A DNA stretch of 64,000 bases from Rhytidiadelphus loreus. Its lineage: Eukaryota; Streptophyta; Bryopsida; Hypnales; Hylocomiaceae. The position numbers and the translations under genes were made by a program. The stretch spans positions 50,591,025-50,655,024 of the forward strand of contig OX344763.1 in the NCBI GenBank assembly GCA_947034895.1, read 5' to 3'. The number at the start of each line of letters is the position of its first letter. The stretch's first letter is position 1. Shown here one piece after another: positions 33,130 through 45,400 of the stretch. Under the pieces are notes generated by a model. That model did not search any database. It worked only from the letters and a program-made list of their open reading frames with translations, and was not told the origin of the DNA.

Positions 33130-36060
33130 GTTTTCTAAGTTCATTACAATGACAATAGTAAAACTGTGCTTGAGGTTTGCTTGAGCTAGGCCTGAAGCAC
33201 ACCTCAAGCACACCTAAACCCAAAAATATCTATGCATTATAGTTGAATTTCAATTGTGTGGATGTCTTTTAATGAGAATGACACATATATACTCTTTATG
33301 GAAGCTAAAAAAATGTTACACAAACATAGTTTATAATCGCTTTCGGTATCGCCTAAAGTCTGTAGACACCTACGTATTAATAGTTTTAGAAATGAGTTCA
33401 TTTATTTTTCTGATATAAATTCATATTGTATGCACAATCTCTTTTTTTTAAATGTTTCACTTCCATTTCCCTTTACATGTTTAAATAAGATTAAGCTTTC
33501 TAAAAAAATAATTTACATTTTACAAATGCGACTAACTCCTACTTTTGAAGTTAGTGTCATTAGTCACATGTGAATTAACAAGCTTTTAACATTCTATATC
33601 TTTTTATAACATATTCAAATAATACTCACCAATGTACATTGGAATTGCCATAAATTCATATGTAATAAAACTTTTTGAACATGTATATGATGCATTTATA
33701 ATTATTATTGAAGCAAGCAATTAAAACATGATACAAATGTTACACATAATATATGCAAATACAATAACCATAATAAATTGACCATTAAAAATGCTATAAT
33801 TTGAATCTTCATTAAATGAATAACACCAAACAACTAGTTTTGTGATGGGTTCAAATGTAACACTCTACGAGTCTGTAGTGATTTATTGCACACTTTTCAT
33901 TCAATAATTATTTGGTCTAACTGAATAGCATTATTCAGATTATTATTAATCTTAGATTTAATCTCTTCCATTATTAATACACTTCAATAGGTATTCTTAA
34001 CCCCTAACTGTCTCATCGACCATACCTGGTCGATGAGAAATGTCAAGCTCATTTTGAAGTGGGCAGTTAATTTCGTTTGCCCGTTTTTAAATTTTGTTGG
34101 GGCAGTATTTAGAGTTAACCTTCTCGAAACTTTCATTTTTCACTGAAAAGGTACATATTTGATTGTTGAGAGGTCTCCAAAGCCATTTATGTCCGTTAGT
34201 GGAAGAAGCTGGCTTATTTTACTTCATTTTTCAACTTTGAGCAACTTCACTTGATTTGAGATCTTCAAACTTCCACTTATCCATTTGCTTTGAAAATGGT
34301 CCCAATTGAAAGAGTAAAGTATTTTCATGATTTTCACTATTGAAAATTTATACAAATGGTCTATTTCGTTAAAATGGCGGTATTCCGTACGCCATTTTAA
34401 TGGAATACCTTCTACAAATGGAGAATAAGTGTGCCACGACAGGGTCATACATGTGTCAATTTTATGCCTAGCACATTCAAATCACTCCTAGTTCACGCAT
34501 TTCTACTCCCCTCGGACAATCTTTCTATTGTTTTCATTCTTTCAGTGGTTTCATTTTGGATTGTAAAATGAGTTTAATAACTTTTCAAGTGATATTAAGT
34601 TTTTTGAAAGGGCATTTTAATGTGCTAACAAAATTTGTAGTTGTTTGTGTCATTTCCAATCCCAAAAAACTTTTATGTGCAAAATTCTGAAACGTTGTGG
34701 GGAGGGACAACATACTGAAAATAGAAAACATACATTTTTCTTGTTATAATATCACAACTCTTATGCAATTTTGCACTCAAAATTGGTGTGCATACTAATA
34801 AGTAAGCTCTTTAAACATCCATACGATTAGATATTGAAAGAAAATCAATTAGCTTCACTGGGGATAACTATAAGCTCATACTTTTTTTTCATAGTCAAAA
34901 CACATGTTACCCTAAATAAATAACGACAATTGAATCTCTTGATATTATTTTTTGTCCTCTTTCAACATTTTTATAGACTGAATCATTTTTAAGAAGATTT
35001 ATTTATAGCCTTCGAAATTTGAAATAGAAATGTTATAGATTATATAGGAGAAGAAAACACAACAATATCATAATTTGAGGATTCAAAGATTACAGTATTT
35101 AGGGTGAACATTAAAACTATAGAAATTTTTGAATTCAATTCTCGTTTTGCATGTGAAGTCTAAAATTAAATTGAAGTTTGTCACCTAAATCATGCAAGGT
35201 TGGAAAGCCCAATCAATTTATGCCCAATCAATTTATGCCCAATCAATTTATGGCTTCTAGAGATGTACTATACATTTTTGTGAAATGAATTTTTCTATTT
35301 AAGATATAGGGCAAGGATTTGAAATAGAAATGTTATAGATTACATAGGAGAAGAAAACACAACAATATCATAATTTGAGGATTCAAAGATTTTAGTATTT
35401 ACTCAAGATTATAGTATTTAGGGTGAACATTAAAACTATGGAAATTTTTCAATTTAATTCTCGTTTTGCAACCCTTCAAAATGGGATTACTAGTCAAAAT
35501 ATACTTCCAAAACATCATTCCAAAAATATAAACTTCAAAAAAAAGCAATCATAAAAGGGTTTATTGAACTTGAAAGTTCTTTAGAAAAAAAACCTAAACC
35601 ATGAACATGTAGGGTTGAAATATGTATTCAAATTTTTGAACAAGTATGTCCATCGAACAAGATGAGGAGGGCTACTCGAAAAAATTAGTTCCACAGAACC
35701 CTGGATGTTTAAAAAAAGTTTGTATTCCTAATCCCTGAAATGTAGAACTCCTGAATTCTAAACCCTAAACCCTAACCCGTCAATCGTAAATGGAACTTTA
35801 CCCAGAAGGCCACAAAGTTCATAGGATTCTTTCGATTATTTTTTTGTATCTGACAAAACAATTAATTAATGTCAACATTAGTTTCTGGAAATAGGACCTT
35901 CTTTGGGTAGAAAAGCTTCTTTGTTGGCATCAACCTAATTATTCTAAAGTAACTCATTTTGGAAGATTCTAAGGCCGCCAGCTTTTAGTGAATGCATCTG
36001 TCAACGGTTGAAAATAGTGTTCCCCTATTTCTATTCGGGGTTCATGAGGAACGTTTGAAA
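33130..36060. other. AT-rich spacer between genes X and D
   Basis: No believable gene. It contains an imperfect direct repeat, 35016-35150 and 35319-35471 (AGAAATGTTATAGATTA, GGAGAAGAAAACACAACAAT), and a small triplication of CCAATCAATTTATG at about 35210-35251. Confidence 0.6.
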
Positions 36061-36874
36061 ATCCCGCGCCTTATTCCCGGAATAACCTTCGTTGAACTTT
36101 GCATGACGCGTTTAGCGGCGAAGGTGATCCTCCCCATTCCCTCATGTTGAACTGTCCATTGTCATTTCCGCCTTCTACACTCAGAATCCTCCCGCGTGTG
36201 CAACTTTGCATTGTCATTTTCATCGTCGTCACTGAGAGTCCTCCCTCACGCACAGCTTTGCATTGTCATTCTCGGCAGCTGCGCTGAGAATTCTAAATCT
36301 CTTTTTGTTGTATGCTTCACGTCTGTTGTGGCGATCGTCATTTTATTACATCTCTACGGCAGTGAGGTTTCTCAAGTTTTTGTACGCCGGGTTGCAGCAG
36401 ACAAATTATTTGACAAGATTTTGGGTTCGGGTACGCAATACATGTCCCACAATCTCTCTTCAGTTTCCTCCAACATTCATGATTCCGTTTTCTATCGCAT
36501 GATTTGTTGTTTTATCTCTCATGTGACCTCCGTCATAGTTCGATCCCCGTATCTGTATTGCGCAAGTTCTGAACTTTTGTTTTTCGATTGATTTTCAGTT
36601 AGCCTATTGTTGGAATTTGGAGAATATACAGATTGTGTAGACCTATTCGAAAGTTTTTGAACAGTACCTGTAATGTTCTGTAGGTTTAGGTATATTTCAG
36701 TATTTTCATATCCAGTGCGGGACGCATAGTCGTGATTCCGTCAATTCTGTGTATGACATTCCGTCGCTCATGGGGTGGTGTGTGGAAGAGGAATTCCACA
36801 ATGCCCGCCGCATTTTCAGGATTACCATGTAAAACCATAATATATGAGCTCTCCGTAAAATGTGGGAATGGATT

Positions 36875-36942
36875 TCCACTCGAATCGAGTTAAAGAATGT
36901 GAAAAGGGTTGGACGAGGCGTTTTAACTCGACCCAAGTTAAA
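36875..36942. repeat. Two palindromes upstream of gene D
   Basis: Copies at about 36875-36895 (CCACTCGA-A-TCGAGTTAAA) and 36922-36942 (TTTAACTCGA-C-CCAAGTTAAA). Confidence 0.7.
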
Positions 36943-37010
36943 TCATACTCAGAGAATTATTCACTGAAATAACCTTGATGATGAACTATCTAATGTACCT
37001 ATGGTCACTC

Positions 37011-37693
37011 GTTTAACTCGAATCGAGTTGAATATCCCTTGACCTGAGAACATTTTAATACCAGAGGATATTTATATTAATAAAATCCTGGATCCCAGAA
37101 TATTTAGGCATCTGATTACATATACCTGCAAAAAATCTTCGCAACGATATTTTCACTCGAGTCAAGTTAACAATGTGATCACTCGTTTAACTCGAATCGA
37201 GTTGAATATCCCTTGACTTGAGAACATTTTAATACCGGAGGATATTTATATTAATAAAATCTTGGATCCCAGAATCTTTAGGCATCTGATTAGATATACC
37301 TACAAAAAAAATTCGCAATGAAATTTTCACTCGAGTCGAGTTAACATTGTGGTCAGTCGTTTAACTCGAATCGAGTGGACTGTCCCTTGACCTGAGAACA
37401 TTTTATTACCGGAGGATATTTATATTAATGAAATCCTGGATCCCAGAATATCTTGGCAGTTGATTACATATACCTGTAGAAAATCTTCGCAACGATATTT
37501 TTACTCGAGTCGAGTTAACAATGTGGTCACTCGTTTAACTCAAATCGAGTTGAATGTCCCTTGAGCTGAGAACATTGCAATACCGGAGGATAAATAATTA
37601 TATAATTTTGGATCCCAAGATTTTTAGGCATCTGATTACATATACACGCAGAAGAACTTTGCAGTGATACACTTTATCTCGAGTCAAGTTAAC
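37011..37693. repeat. Four 174-bp tandem units, two palindromes each
   Basis: Units start at 37011, 37185, 37359 and 37533, an exact 174-bp period. Each opens with GTTTAACTCGAATCGAGTTG and has a second palindrome near its end (ACTCGAGTCGAGTTAAC; 37151, 37325, 37499, 37673). Between them are CTTGACCTGAGAACATT and GGATATTTATATTAAT. A further single palindrome is at 37757-37777. The spacer sequence is unrelated to the 91-bp array of gene X. Confidence 0.9.
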
Positions 37694-37816
37694 TAGGAAG
37701 GATGTTTAGTGAAATTATTCTTGATGATAGTGACATGAGCTCTAGATACTAGATTATTTAACTCGCCTTGAGTTAAAAATGTCCATGTCTGATAATATGT
37801 TTTTTTGGACCCACAG

Positions 37817-40648
37817 AACCAATGGCTGCTCACCGCCAACCTCTTCAGGAATACTCTTCTGATGAAGGAGAGATTTAAAATGATACGATACAAGACTTCG
37901 TCATTCCAGATTGTGAAGGCGTCCCTCGGAGACTATGGAGCACGAAAATTGTCCTCCTCCATAATGCTGATGGAGATGTGGTTGCTGAGGGAATCTGTCA
38001 TAGCATGAATTTCGAACATGTTGTGGGTAGCAATGGTCCCCTTGGAGACTCCCTTGTTGCTGTTCAGATATCCAAATCACTGCAGCCTACTGAAGTTCCT
38101 GAAGACTGGAAGTACTCACTTCGTGCTTGGCCCATTGACCGGGTGTTTCTAAATGGGGCCAGCCTCAATGATCACGAGGTTCGAGACCAATACAATCGTC
38201 TACAAGGAAGATTGTCTCAAGGGTCCTCCTCAGGTGCAAGTCCATACACAAGTACCGTGAGGAATGCTCCTCCTCCTTAAGCTTCTGTTAAAGAAACCAA
38301 TCTACTCAGTCAAGAGTCTATCAATTTAGTATCGAGCAAGGTGTGTTGCCCCGGAAACTGCGTCCAACCTTTTCCAAGAGAAAAGATTCGGGCTTTCCGT
38401 GAACGTATGTACCACAAGACATCCTTTGAATTCCGCTACCACATGAAGTTGGACGTTCATCGACAAGTTCACCGTGATGCTCAGGGGAAAAGGGTGGTCA
38501 CTCTCGAGGGGACTGATGTTTATATGGCGGCATATTGCGGGTGTCTCCAAATCCACCTTCCACCGTTTCCAAGGATATGCTGCAAAAGGTGATCAAGCTC
38601 AACCACATGGAAATTTGGGAACCCAAAAGGCTCGAAAGCATTCGTTGCAAGCCCTTGCAACATTGAAGTGTGTGCTTGAGAAGTCAGCCGATCATATGCC
38701 GCATCGCACGCACACTCTTGCGTCTGGGGAGAAGGTCGTCTCTAAGATTCTCCCAGCCACCTTCACTTGGAAAAATACGCTACCCGAAGTCAACGCTACA
38801 AATGCTATATTCGGGTTGAAGGAAGTTTCTACATCGAATATCTGTAAAATCAGGAAGTTGAATTTTCCTGAATACTCTGTGAAGAAACTTGGGATAATTT
38901 TGCTCGTTGTTCAAATTGTGATAGATACCATGAACAAAGAAGAATAGCCCCTATTGGATTACGACGGAAGTGGGACCACCTCCTGGAGAAGCACAATGCC
39001 TGTGCTCGAGCTCATCGAGATTTATACTATGCCAATCAGTACAGGTCAAGCGCCTACCCTCATGAATGCCTCACAATCATGCATGATAAAATGGATCATG
39101 CCCAAACAGCATCTCCAGTGTTCTCACACAAAAGCAAACAACTTGATGGCCTCACGAAGTTGTCGGTATCAGTGACCGGAATGATTGCTCATGGGCACGG
39201 TGACGTCCGTTATGCTCATTACGGTCTTGATGTCTTCTTGCACGACTTTAACTACATTGTAGGGTTGTTAGCGAAGTTGTTGAGAGACCTTGAACTTCCT
39301 CCAAAGTATTCCTCCCGTGAGTTGTTCATTGGATCGAGCTCGGCTCCTTTATTTGAAGCAGTGTTGAAAGGGTATGAAATGTGCATATCGTCACTTTGGC
39401 CACCGCCCGAAGTCTCCATTGCAGCCACTCCCTTTCCTTCGGTTCTAAACGTTCAAATGGATAATGCTACTGGAGACAACAAGAATCGATATGTCTTTGC
39501 GTTTTGGTCCCTCCTTGTAGCAAAGAAGATCTTCCGAGAGGTTTACGTGAGTTTCATGTTAGTTGGTCACACACATGACGACATTGACGCTTTATTTGGA
39601 AGATGGAGCATGCAATTAAAGAAGGAAACGTTCCCCACCATCCCAGCTCTCATGAAGTCCTTCATAGATGTAGATTTTGTACCTACAATTCTACACTTGA
39701 TTTGAAGAGGTACCAGATTTCAAAGCCTTCATAGAAGGCTCCATTTTGGAAGGAGATGAAGCACTTGTTGGCCATACGAAGGCACAACAATTCAAGTTCT
39801 ACCTCAATTCGGCAGGTGTTCCAATTATGAAGTATAAGAGGTATTGCACGGATAGTGATTGGCTTCCAGAAGAGGGGGGAATCAAATTATGGCGAGAAGA
39901 CCCTGAAGGACAGAGTCTATGGCCTCGTGGTGAACCCCTTCCACTTCACCACGTTCCCATGCGGTGTGTGGAAGACATGTCTAAAGGGATATCGGGGTTC
40001 ATCAAATATTGGGAGGCATTATGCAACGAAGACGACAGTGGGGAGTACAGGAGATGCTTCGAGCATTTGTTGTTCTATTGGCATGCAGTAAAAGCATGCT
40101 TGGTGCAACCTATAGTACCATTTGAGACGTTGAAGGATGTTTTCTGGCCTCACACTCGAGTGGAAGCCACTGTAGACGACGAACTTGATGACAATGGTGA
40201 TGTTCGTGAAGAGTTTGCTGAGGATGATGTTTTTGTGGGGCAACGCCGCAATCGGCCATTGCCATCTTTCCGAGTGGATCATGATGTTCAGAAAGACTTT
40301 TTTGTCGCCCTTTAGCCGACTGAAGGTGATACAAAACCCGTATGGATTGCTAGAGCTTTATCTGATCCTTTCACAAATCCGGAGCATCCAAATTGTATCC
40401 TGATTCAGTATTTTCAGCCCACAGCAAGGGGCCAAAATGTTCAAGACTTTTACATTGGTTGGGACTCTGTAAAGGGATTGCGTTGGAAAGTAGACGAGAC
40501 CCAAGAACCTACTTGGGAAGACACAAATTCCCTCATCACGGCATGGAGGTCCAAGGTCAAGAAAGACACAGTAGAGTGTGTCTTTAGAATCCCTACAGCT
40601 CAGGTTCATGTCATCAACGAGAGTTTATCTTCATATAATTCGGATTGA
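37817..40648 (+). pseudogene. Gene D: DUF7869-like transposon-type protein (decayed)
   Basis: Frame from ATG 37822 (MAAHRQPLQEYSSDEGEI) to TGA at 40646, about 940 codons. Recognisable blocks are LEKSADHMPHRTHTL; a zinc-ribbon-like CSNCDRYH near 38920; MIAHGHGDVRYAHYGLDVF; LNVQMDNATGDNKNRYVFAF; VGHTHDDIDALFGRWSMQLK. The last two, with conserved Asp, Asn and His residues, are what I recall as the DUF7869 domain of eukaryotic transposon-type proteins. Stops at 37876 (TAA), 38278 (TAA) and 40313 (TAG) all fit Gln. Frameshifts lie near 38525, 38895 and 39702. It is head-to-head with gene X and has the same palindromes in its leader. A transposase role is plausible but unproven. Confidence 0.7.
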
Positions 40649-41094
40649 ACATGTACTAATTGTAGTGGACTTATTTTATTGTATTTGAAGTTAAGTTTAG
40701 TAGATAGTATTCCAGAGCAATGGTATTGTATAACCATAGTTAATTTTATATGATTTATTAGCGTGTATTGTAGAGCGTGCCTGGTGTGGATTGGATTTCA
40801 TAGTTCTGTATTAGAATTACTCCTATACTTTGTGTGTTGTCACTTTTATAGCAAAGTGCACCTAATACTTATAGTATTTAATATTTTTTTTTATCATATT
40901 ATACATGTGACAATCTATATGATGGCATCATTTGATTATTAATTCACTTTGTATGTCATTGACTTTTAAAAGAACATTTACTTTGTATGTCTTTGACTTG
41001 AAAAAAAATATGAATTGCAAAAATTTGTAGTGGGTAGGACCACTTTTTATTTTGTTAACATGTCAAGCACTTGTCACAATTTTTGATAGGGGGC

Positions 41095-41262
41095 CGGTTG
41101 GTTGTTCTCACATTCCTGCCAGAAAAGTTCACTTAGCAATATCAAGTCATGTATATCATATAGCTGCTCATACGAGTTCAATGAGAATCGAACTCGGACC
41201 ACCTGAATGAGATAAATAGCCTCTTACAACCAACCATCCAGCTCATGACTTGGTGTTCAATA
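41095..41262 (-). mobile_element. tRNA-derived SINE candidate (Au-like)
   Basis: The minus strand reads ATGAGCTGGATGGTTGGTTG (A-box-like), TAAGAGGC, TATCTCA, then GGTCCGAGTTCGATTCTC (B-box-like at 41184-41196). Order and spacing fit a Pol III promoter and recall the plant Au SINE head. The 3' end and the target duplication are not clear. Confidence 0.45.
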
Positions 41263-41450
41263 AAGACGTTTCATAACATATATATGGAAAGAAATATTAT
41301 CAAACTAACCAATAATTTGTCAAACACGCGCTAAACAAATGAAACTGTTATTTTAATGGAAATTACAACTACCAAATGGAAAAATTTAATTAAGCTTCAC
41401 TTGAATTTCCTTCAACGCAAATTCAAGTGCCCGATCAAAAAGTGGACAAT

Positions 41451-41485
41451 ATTATTTTGGGAGGTCCCCAATCTCCCAAAATAAT
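41451..41485. repeat. Perfect 13-bp-stem hairpin
   Basis: ATTATTTTGGGAG, a 9-bp loop GTCCCCAAT, then CTCCCAAAATAAT. It could be a small foldback element or a terminator-like fold. It lies about 0.8 kb downstream of gene D. Confidence 0.6.
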
Positions 41486-41926
41486 GAATATGATGTTATA
41501 CTGTCTCCCTGAATATGTTGAGTCGCTCTATAGGAACTCTGATTTTGTTGTCCCTAGGCCTAGTTCAAGGACTCATCTTGTAGATCCACGTGTTCTATAG
41601 TTTATAGATGATTCTATTGTAGAGTCAAATACACAGACATTGAAGAGTGAGGATATTTCCATGTCATCGATTGAAGATTATGTGTTGTTCACTTGTTCAG
41701 ACATCCATATATTTCTACTACATTATGTGGATGTAAATTTCCTATGTATCCTGGTATCCATCAATGGTACATACAATGATATTCTTGAAAATAATTTGAT
41801 TGAACAAGACCCTCTGTATTGAATAAGCTCTCTTGGGTGGTACCCTCTACATTGAATCTGGCCATCTTTGGTTGTTGTCAATCCAATGAAGTTTATAAAA
41901 AATGAACTAAGTAAGCATCCACAAGA

Positions 41927-42478
41927 GACCAACACGGTCTTGGTACCAAGAGGCTCCAAGGATGGGGGCATACTCTACACCGATATCCTCCCTAGGGGAG
42001 TTGCCAACTAAAAAAATTATAAAACACATGAATGAGCAAACCCCCTTCAGAGACCAGCACGGTCTTGTTACCGAGAAGCTCCCGGAATGGGGGCATCTTT
42101 GCATCGATCCTCTCTGTGGAGATAGTTGCCAATCCAAAAAAATAATGAAACAAAATGAATGAATAGACCCCCATCAGATACTTGCATGGTCTTGGTACCA
42201 AGAGGCATCGGGGACAAGGGCATATTCTACACCAATACCCTTCGTGGAGGCAATGCCAATCCATAAAAACTAACGACAACACATGAATAAGTAGGCCCCC
42301 TCTAGATACCAACACAGTCTCGATTCCGAGAGGCTCCGCGGACAAGGGCTACCTCTGCACCGATCTTCTCCGTAGAGGTAGCTTGAAGTCCAAGAAAATA
42401 ATGAAATATAATGAATGAGTAGACCTCCATCAGATACCTACACAGTCTCGGAACTCAGGCCCCAACCTCTATCTAGTG
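41927..42478. repeat. Tandem array of about 125-bp units, roughly 4.4 copies
   Basis: Units begin near 41927, 42050, 42176, 42303 and 42430 with AGAGACCAACACGGTCTTGG, then ACCAAGAGGCTC, GGGGGCAT and GTTGCCAATCCA-like words. Divergence between units is substantial. Frames opened on the minus strand are repeat translations, not a gene. Confidence 0.8.
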
Positions 42479-42479
42479 A

Positions 42480-45400
42480 TGATTGTCAATTACAGAAAGA
42501 ATGAAAATAATGCAAATCAAAAGGAATCTGTACACAACTAGATCCTTCCAATGTCGAATGCTAATCAAATCAGTAATGAATAATATGAAAATGAGATAGG
42601 CCAAATGTAGGCCTGTTCGGTTAAGGTACTGAAGGGCTAAGGGATTTCAATCCACCTCTGTCTACATTTGTCCCTAATGACTGTTGCGCCAATTAGATGT
42701 TTGGGTCGATCATTTATATGCTTGTTTTCCATAGCAAGCATTTGAATAACAATGTGGATTCAAACAATGAATGATGTCATCCGTTGGCAGTGTCTTCATA
42801 AACATCCACTAGTAGTGTCTTCATAAACATTATCATGTACACACCTTTATATTTATTCTGTCATTAATGCATTTCCAATAGCATATTCTACTTTTCAAAT
42901 AACATATTCCACTTTTCTTCTTCTCCAATAGCACTCTAAACCTTCAATGCCATTTTTATTATTCTTGTAGTACGAAAATGTTTGTTTGTTCATCCAAGCG
43001 TCTCGTGACACACGTTGCAATGTCCTAGCTTTCAAAAGGATAAGGTTATCTTCATTGTCGTGATCGCTTTGCTTCGTGGCGTGGCTGTAATTTGTTGTCA
43101 AGAATTCTAAGCCCTGTTGTTGAAGCTATATATGTAGAAAACAACACATATCCATTCAATGTATTATACAAACGTCATAAATGAGTATTTCAAGACCATG
43201 TACAATGATTTTGCTACTGGTTTATGTTCGTCAAGTTCAGTAGCAAATTCCACCCCAGTCAGTTGTACAAACAATTTGATGGATCTTTACTAGGTTCTAT
43301 TGTTTTTTGATGTTGTATAGTCCGATTGCCGAAAACGAGACAAAAAGGATAGTTTACTATGAACTCAGTCATTAGAAGAGATTTCAGGATTTTGAGGGCC
43401 GTTTCAGGGCCGTTCCCGGCCCTGTTCCCCCAGTAGTGAAAGAATGCCGCTGTCAGATTTATTTATTTTTGAAAAAAAAAAAAAAAAAAAAAATTAAGTC
43501 CTTAAAATGAGAAACAAAGTTAAATTTTTTTATTTTATTTTTTTATTTCTTTCGAAAAAACTGACCTGGCCGTCTCTCGGCCAGGTCAGCACAAGTGGAG
43601 AACAACGGATTTCAGCGGTTCTCGGGGGGGTTTCGAGTTGGGAACTCGCAGCCCTCCCGAGAGCCAAAACACATGTAATGGAAGATCAATTCATATACTG
43701 ATTCTAGTACTGTGATTTTTCAAGTTATTGGTTCACTTCGACTATACAAAATGACCCTACATGTCACTTGTGTTGGTGGTTAGGACAAACAACATACTAG
43801 AACACCATCTTCTAACACTCATCATGCATTTTCTTCAATCACATGACATAATTGTCAATTAGCACTTCTAAATTCCTTAATTCTAGTTTGACATTGATTG
43901 CAACTACAAACAAGGACATCCTTCCAGGGTCTTTGTTTACAATTATTTTATTTTGGTTTTCTATTGTGATCAATCTCTCCTACAATTTATTAGTTCAAGA
44001 GTAGTAATAGACAATAGCGCCAAAGGGCGAAGGAAGTGTATGATGAGTGTCAGAAGATGGTGAGCTTAAAAATCCCAAACCGTATTCAATTCACCGCTCT
44101 ACTATTTTCCAGTATTTAGAAATTTCTTGACCATCAAAAGTTTCTAGACATGTAATTCCGGTTTGCAAATTTGACTTTTCAAATTCCAATCAATCCTATT
44201 ATGCGTACATTAGAAACTTTGGCCATTATTCACTTATAATCTAGACCTCTCCATTGTCTACACACACCTCTTGTACATGGACTATGCATTTTCAAATTCT
44301 CTTAGATTGGCTTCGAATTCAAGATGGATCAGTCAACGACAAATACCAAGTGTAATCAAGTGCAACGGACGTTCATGCCTCTAGATGATTAATTTTTATG
44401 CACATACGTACGAAATACTGGAGCAACTTCCTAAATGTTGCTCTTCTTTGATGTCTACAATGCACATGCTTATAATTTTTCATTTGTCGTAGTCTCATGG
44501 TTAGTGCACATACACATGATTTCAATCGTGCTTGTGTAGCCTTCTTACTATTGATTTGTAGGCACATAGTCTTCAAAGTTTTGAAGATATTATAGCCTCC
44601 GAGGGAGTCCAAAGTAAGCTTTTTCTTTGAATGTAATGCTTTATTTGACCAACACTTCTGTTGGAGTTGAATCATGAATTCTTTATTGTACATAAACTCA
44701 AATTTGTTATTCATAGATTGAAGCAGAGAAAAGCAACTAGGGTTATTCAAGCAACTCCGGAGAAAGTTTTTGAGTAGCAAATGAGCTTGGACAAGACTCT
44801 TCGATACTAATGAGTCATTTAGCACTAGCTTATTTGTTTGTATTTAAAATGAAAGCAGTGCACACACATATGCAAGATTAGCAAAGTTATTTTAGTAGTA
44901 CAACCAATGTAGGAGTTTGTTTAGGATTGGAGTTCAATTAGAAATTTACTTGGTCACCTACCTTTCAACGTCTCAAATGATTTGGTGTTAAATATGAGTG
45001 TCTGATAACTATTGGAAAATTGTATTGTTCCCCTCAATGGAGACTTGAGGGTCTAAATGAAATACAATCCGTGAATAAGCTAGGAGTATGTTTGAATAAC
45101 AAGTTTCCATTCTTTTGTCAATTGATTCTTTTGTCAAATGAGCTCTTGATTGCAAGATTGACAACTCTTACTATGAAAGATGAACTGTCATGAATACATT
45201 GTAACATCCAAGGTTTTCATTTCCAACGTGTATATGAAGGAACACCAACAATTGCTTTTGAAGTTTGATCAATTTTTTGCAGAAAAAGACAAGTTTAAAC
45301 CTATTGAAATTTGGTCGGAGATTGAAGAAGGGTAGAATTTGACATATTTGGTAGTGCTCATGTTGTAGAATGAGAGTTGATAAAGTTAGTCTAAGTAATT

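Larger units (their letters stand above)
36061..37816 (+). promoter_or_regulatory. Gene D leader with palindrome arrays
   Basis: A GC-richer block (36061-36600) could be an untranslated first exon or promoter. Palindromes follow from 36875 up to the acceptor-like TTTTTTTGGACCCACAG at 37816, six bases before the ATG. The arrangement mirrors the gene X leader. The donor was not identified. Confidence 0.35.

Noticed and set aside
36196..36591. A 131-codon ORF upstream of gene D
   Set aside because: Composition is untranslated-leader-like with short internal repeats (CTTTGCATTGTCATT), there is no family resemblance, and the position fits a leader exon.
23205..40648. A variant nuclear genetic code with TAA and TAG read as glutamine
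   Set aside because: TGA also appears at Arg-like positions, the intact SMT2 frame uses only CAA/CAG for Gln, and C-to-T decay explains the data more simply.
41161..41262. A complete tRNA gene
   Set aside because: Only A-box- and B-box-like words are present, and no cloverleaf with anticodon and acceptor stems can be drawn, so it is treated as a SINE candidate.
41723..42345. Minus-strand ORFs of 76-117 codons
   Set aside because: They translate the 125-bp tandem array, and similar peptides recur in each unit.
44373..44825. A 150-codon minus-strand ORF
   Set aside because: Length alone is weak evidence in this composition. No motif, homologous copy or splice context supports it.
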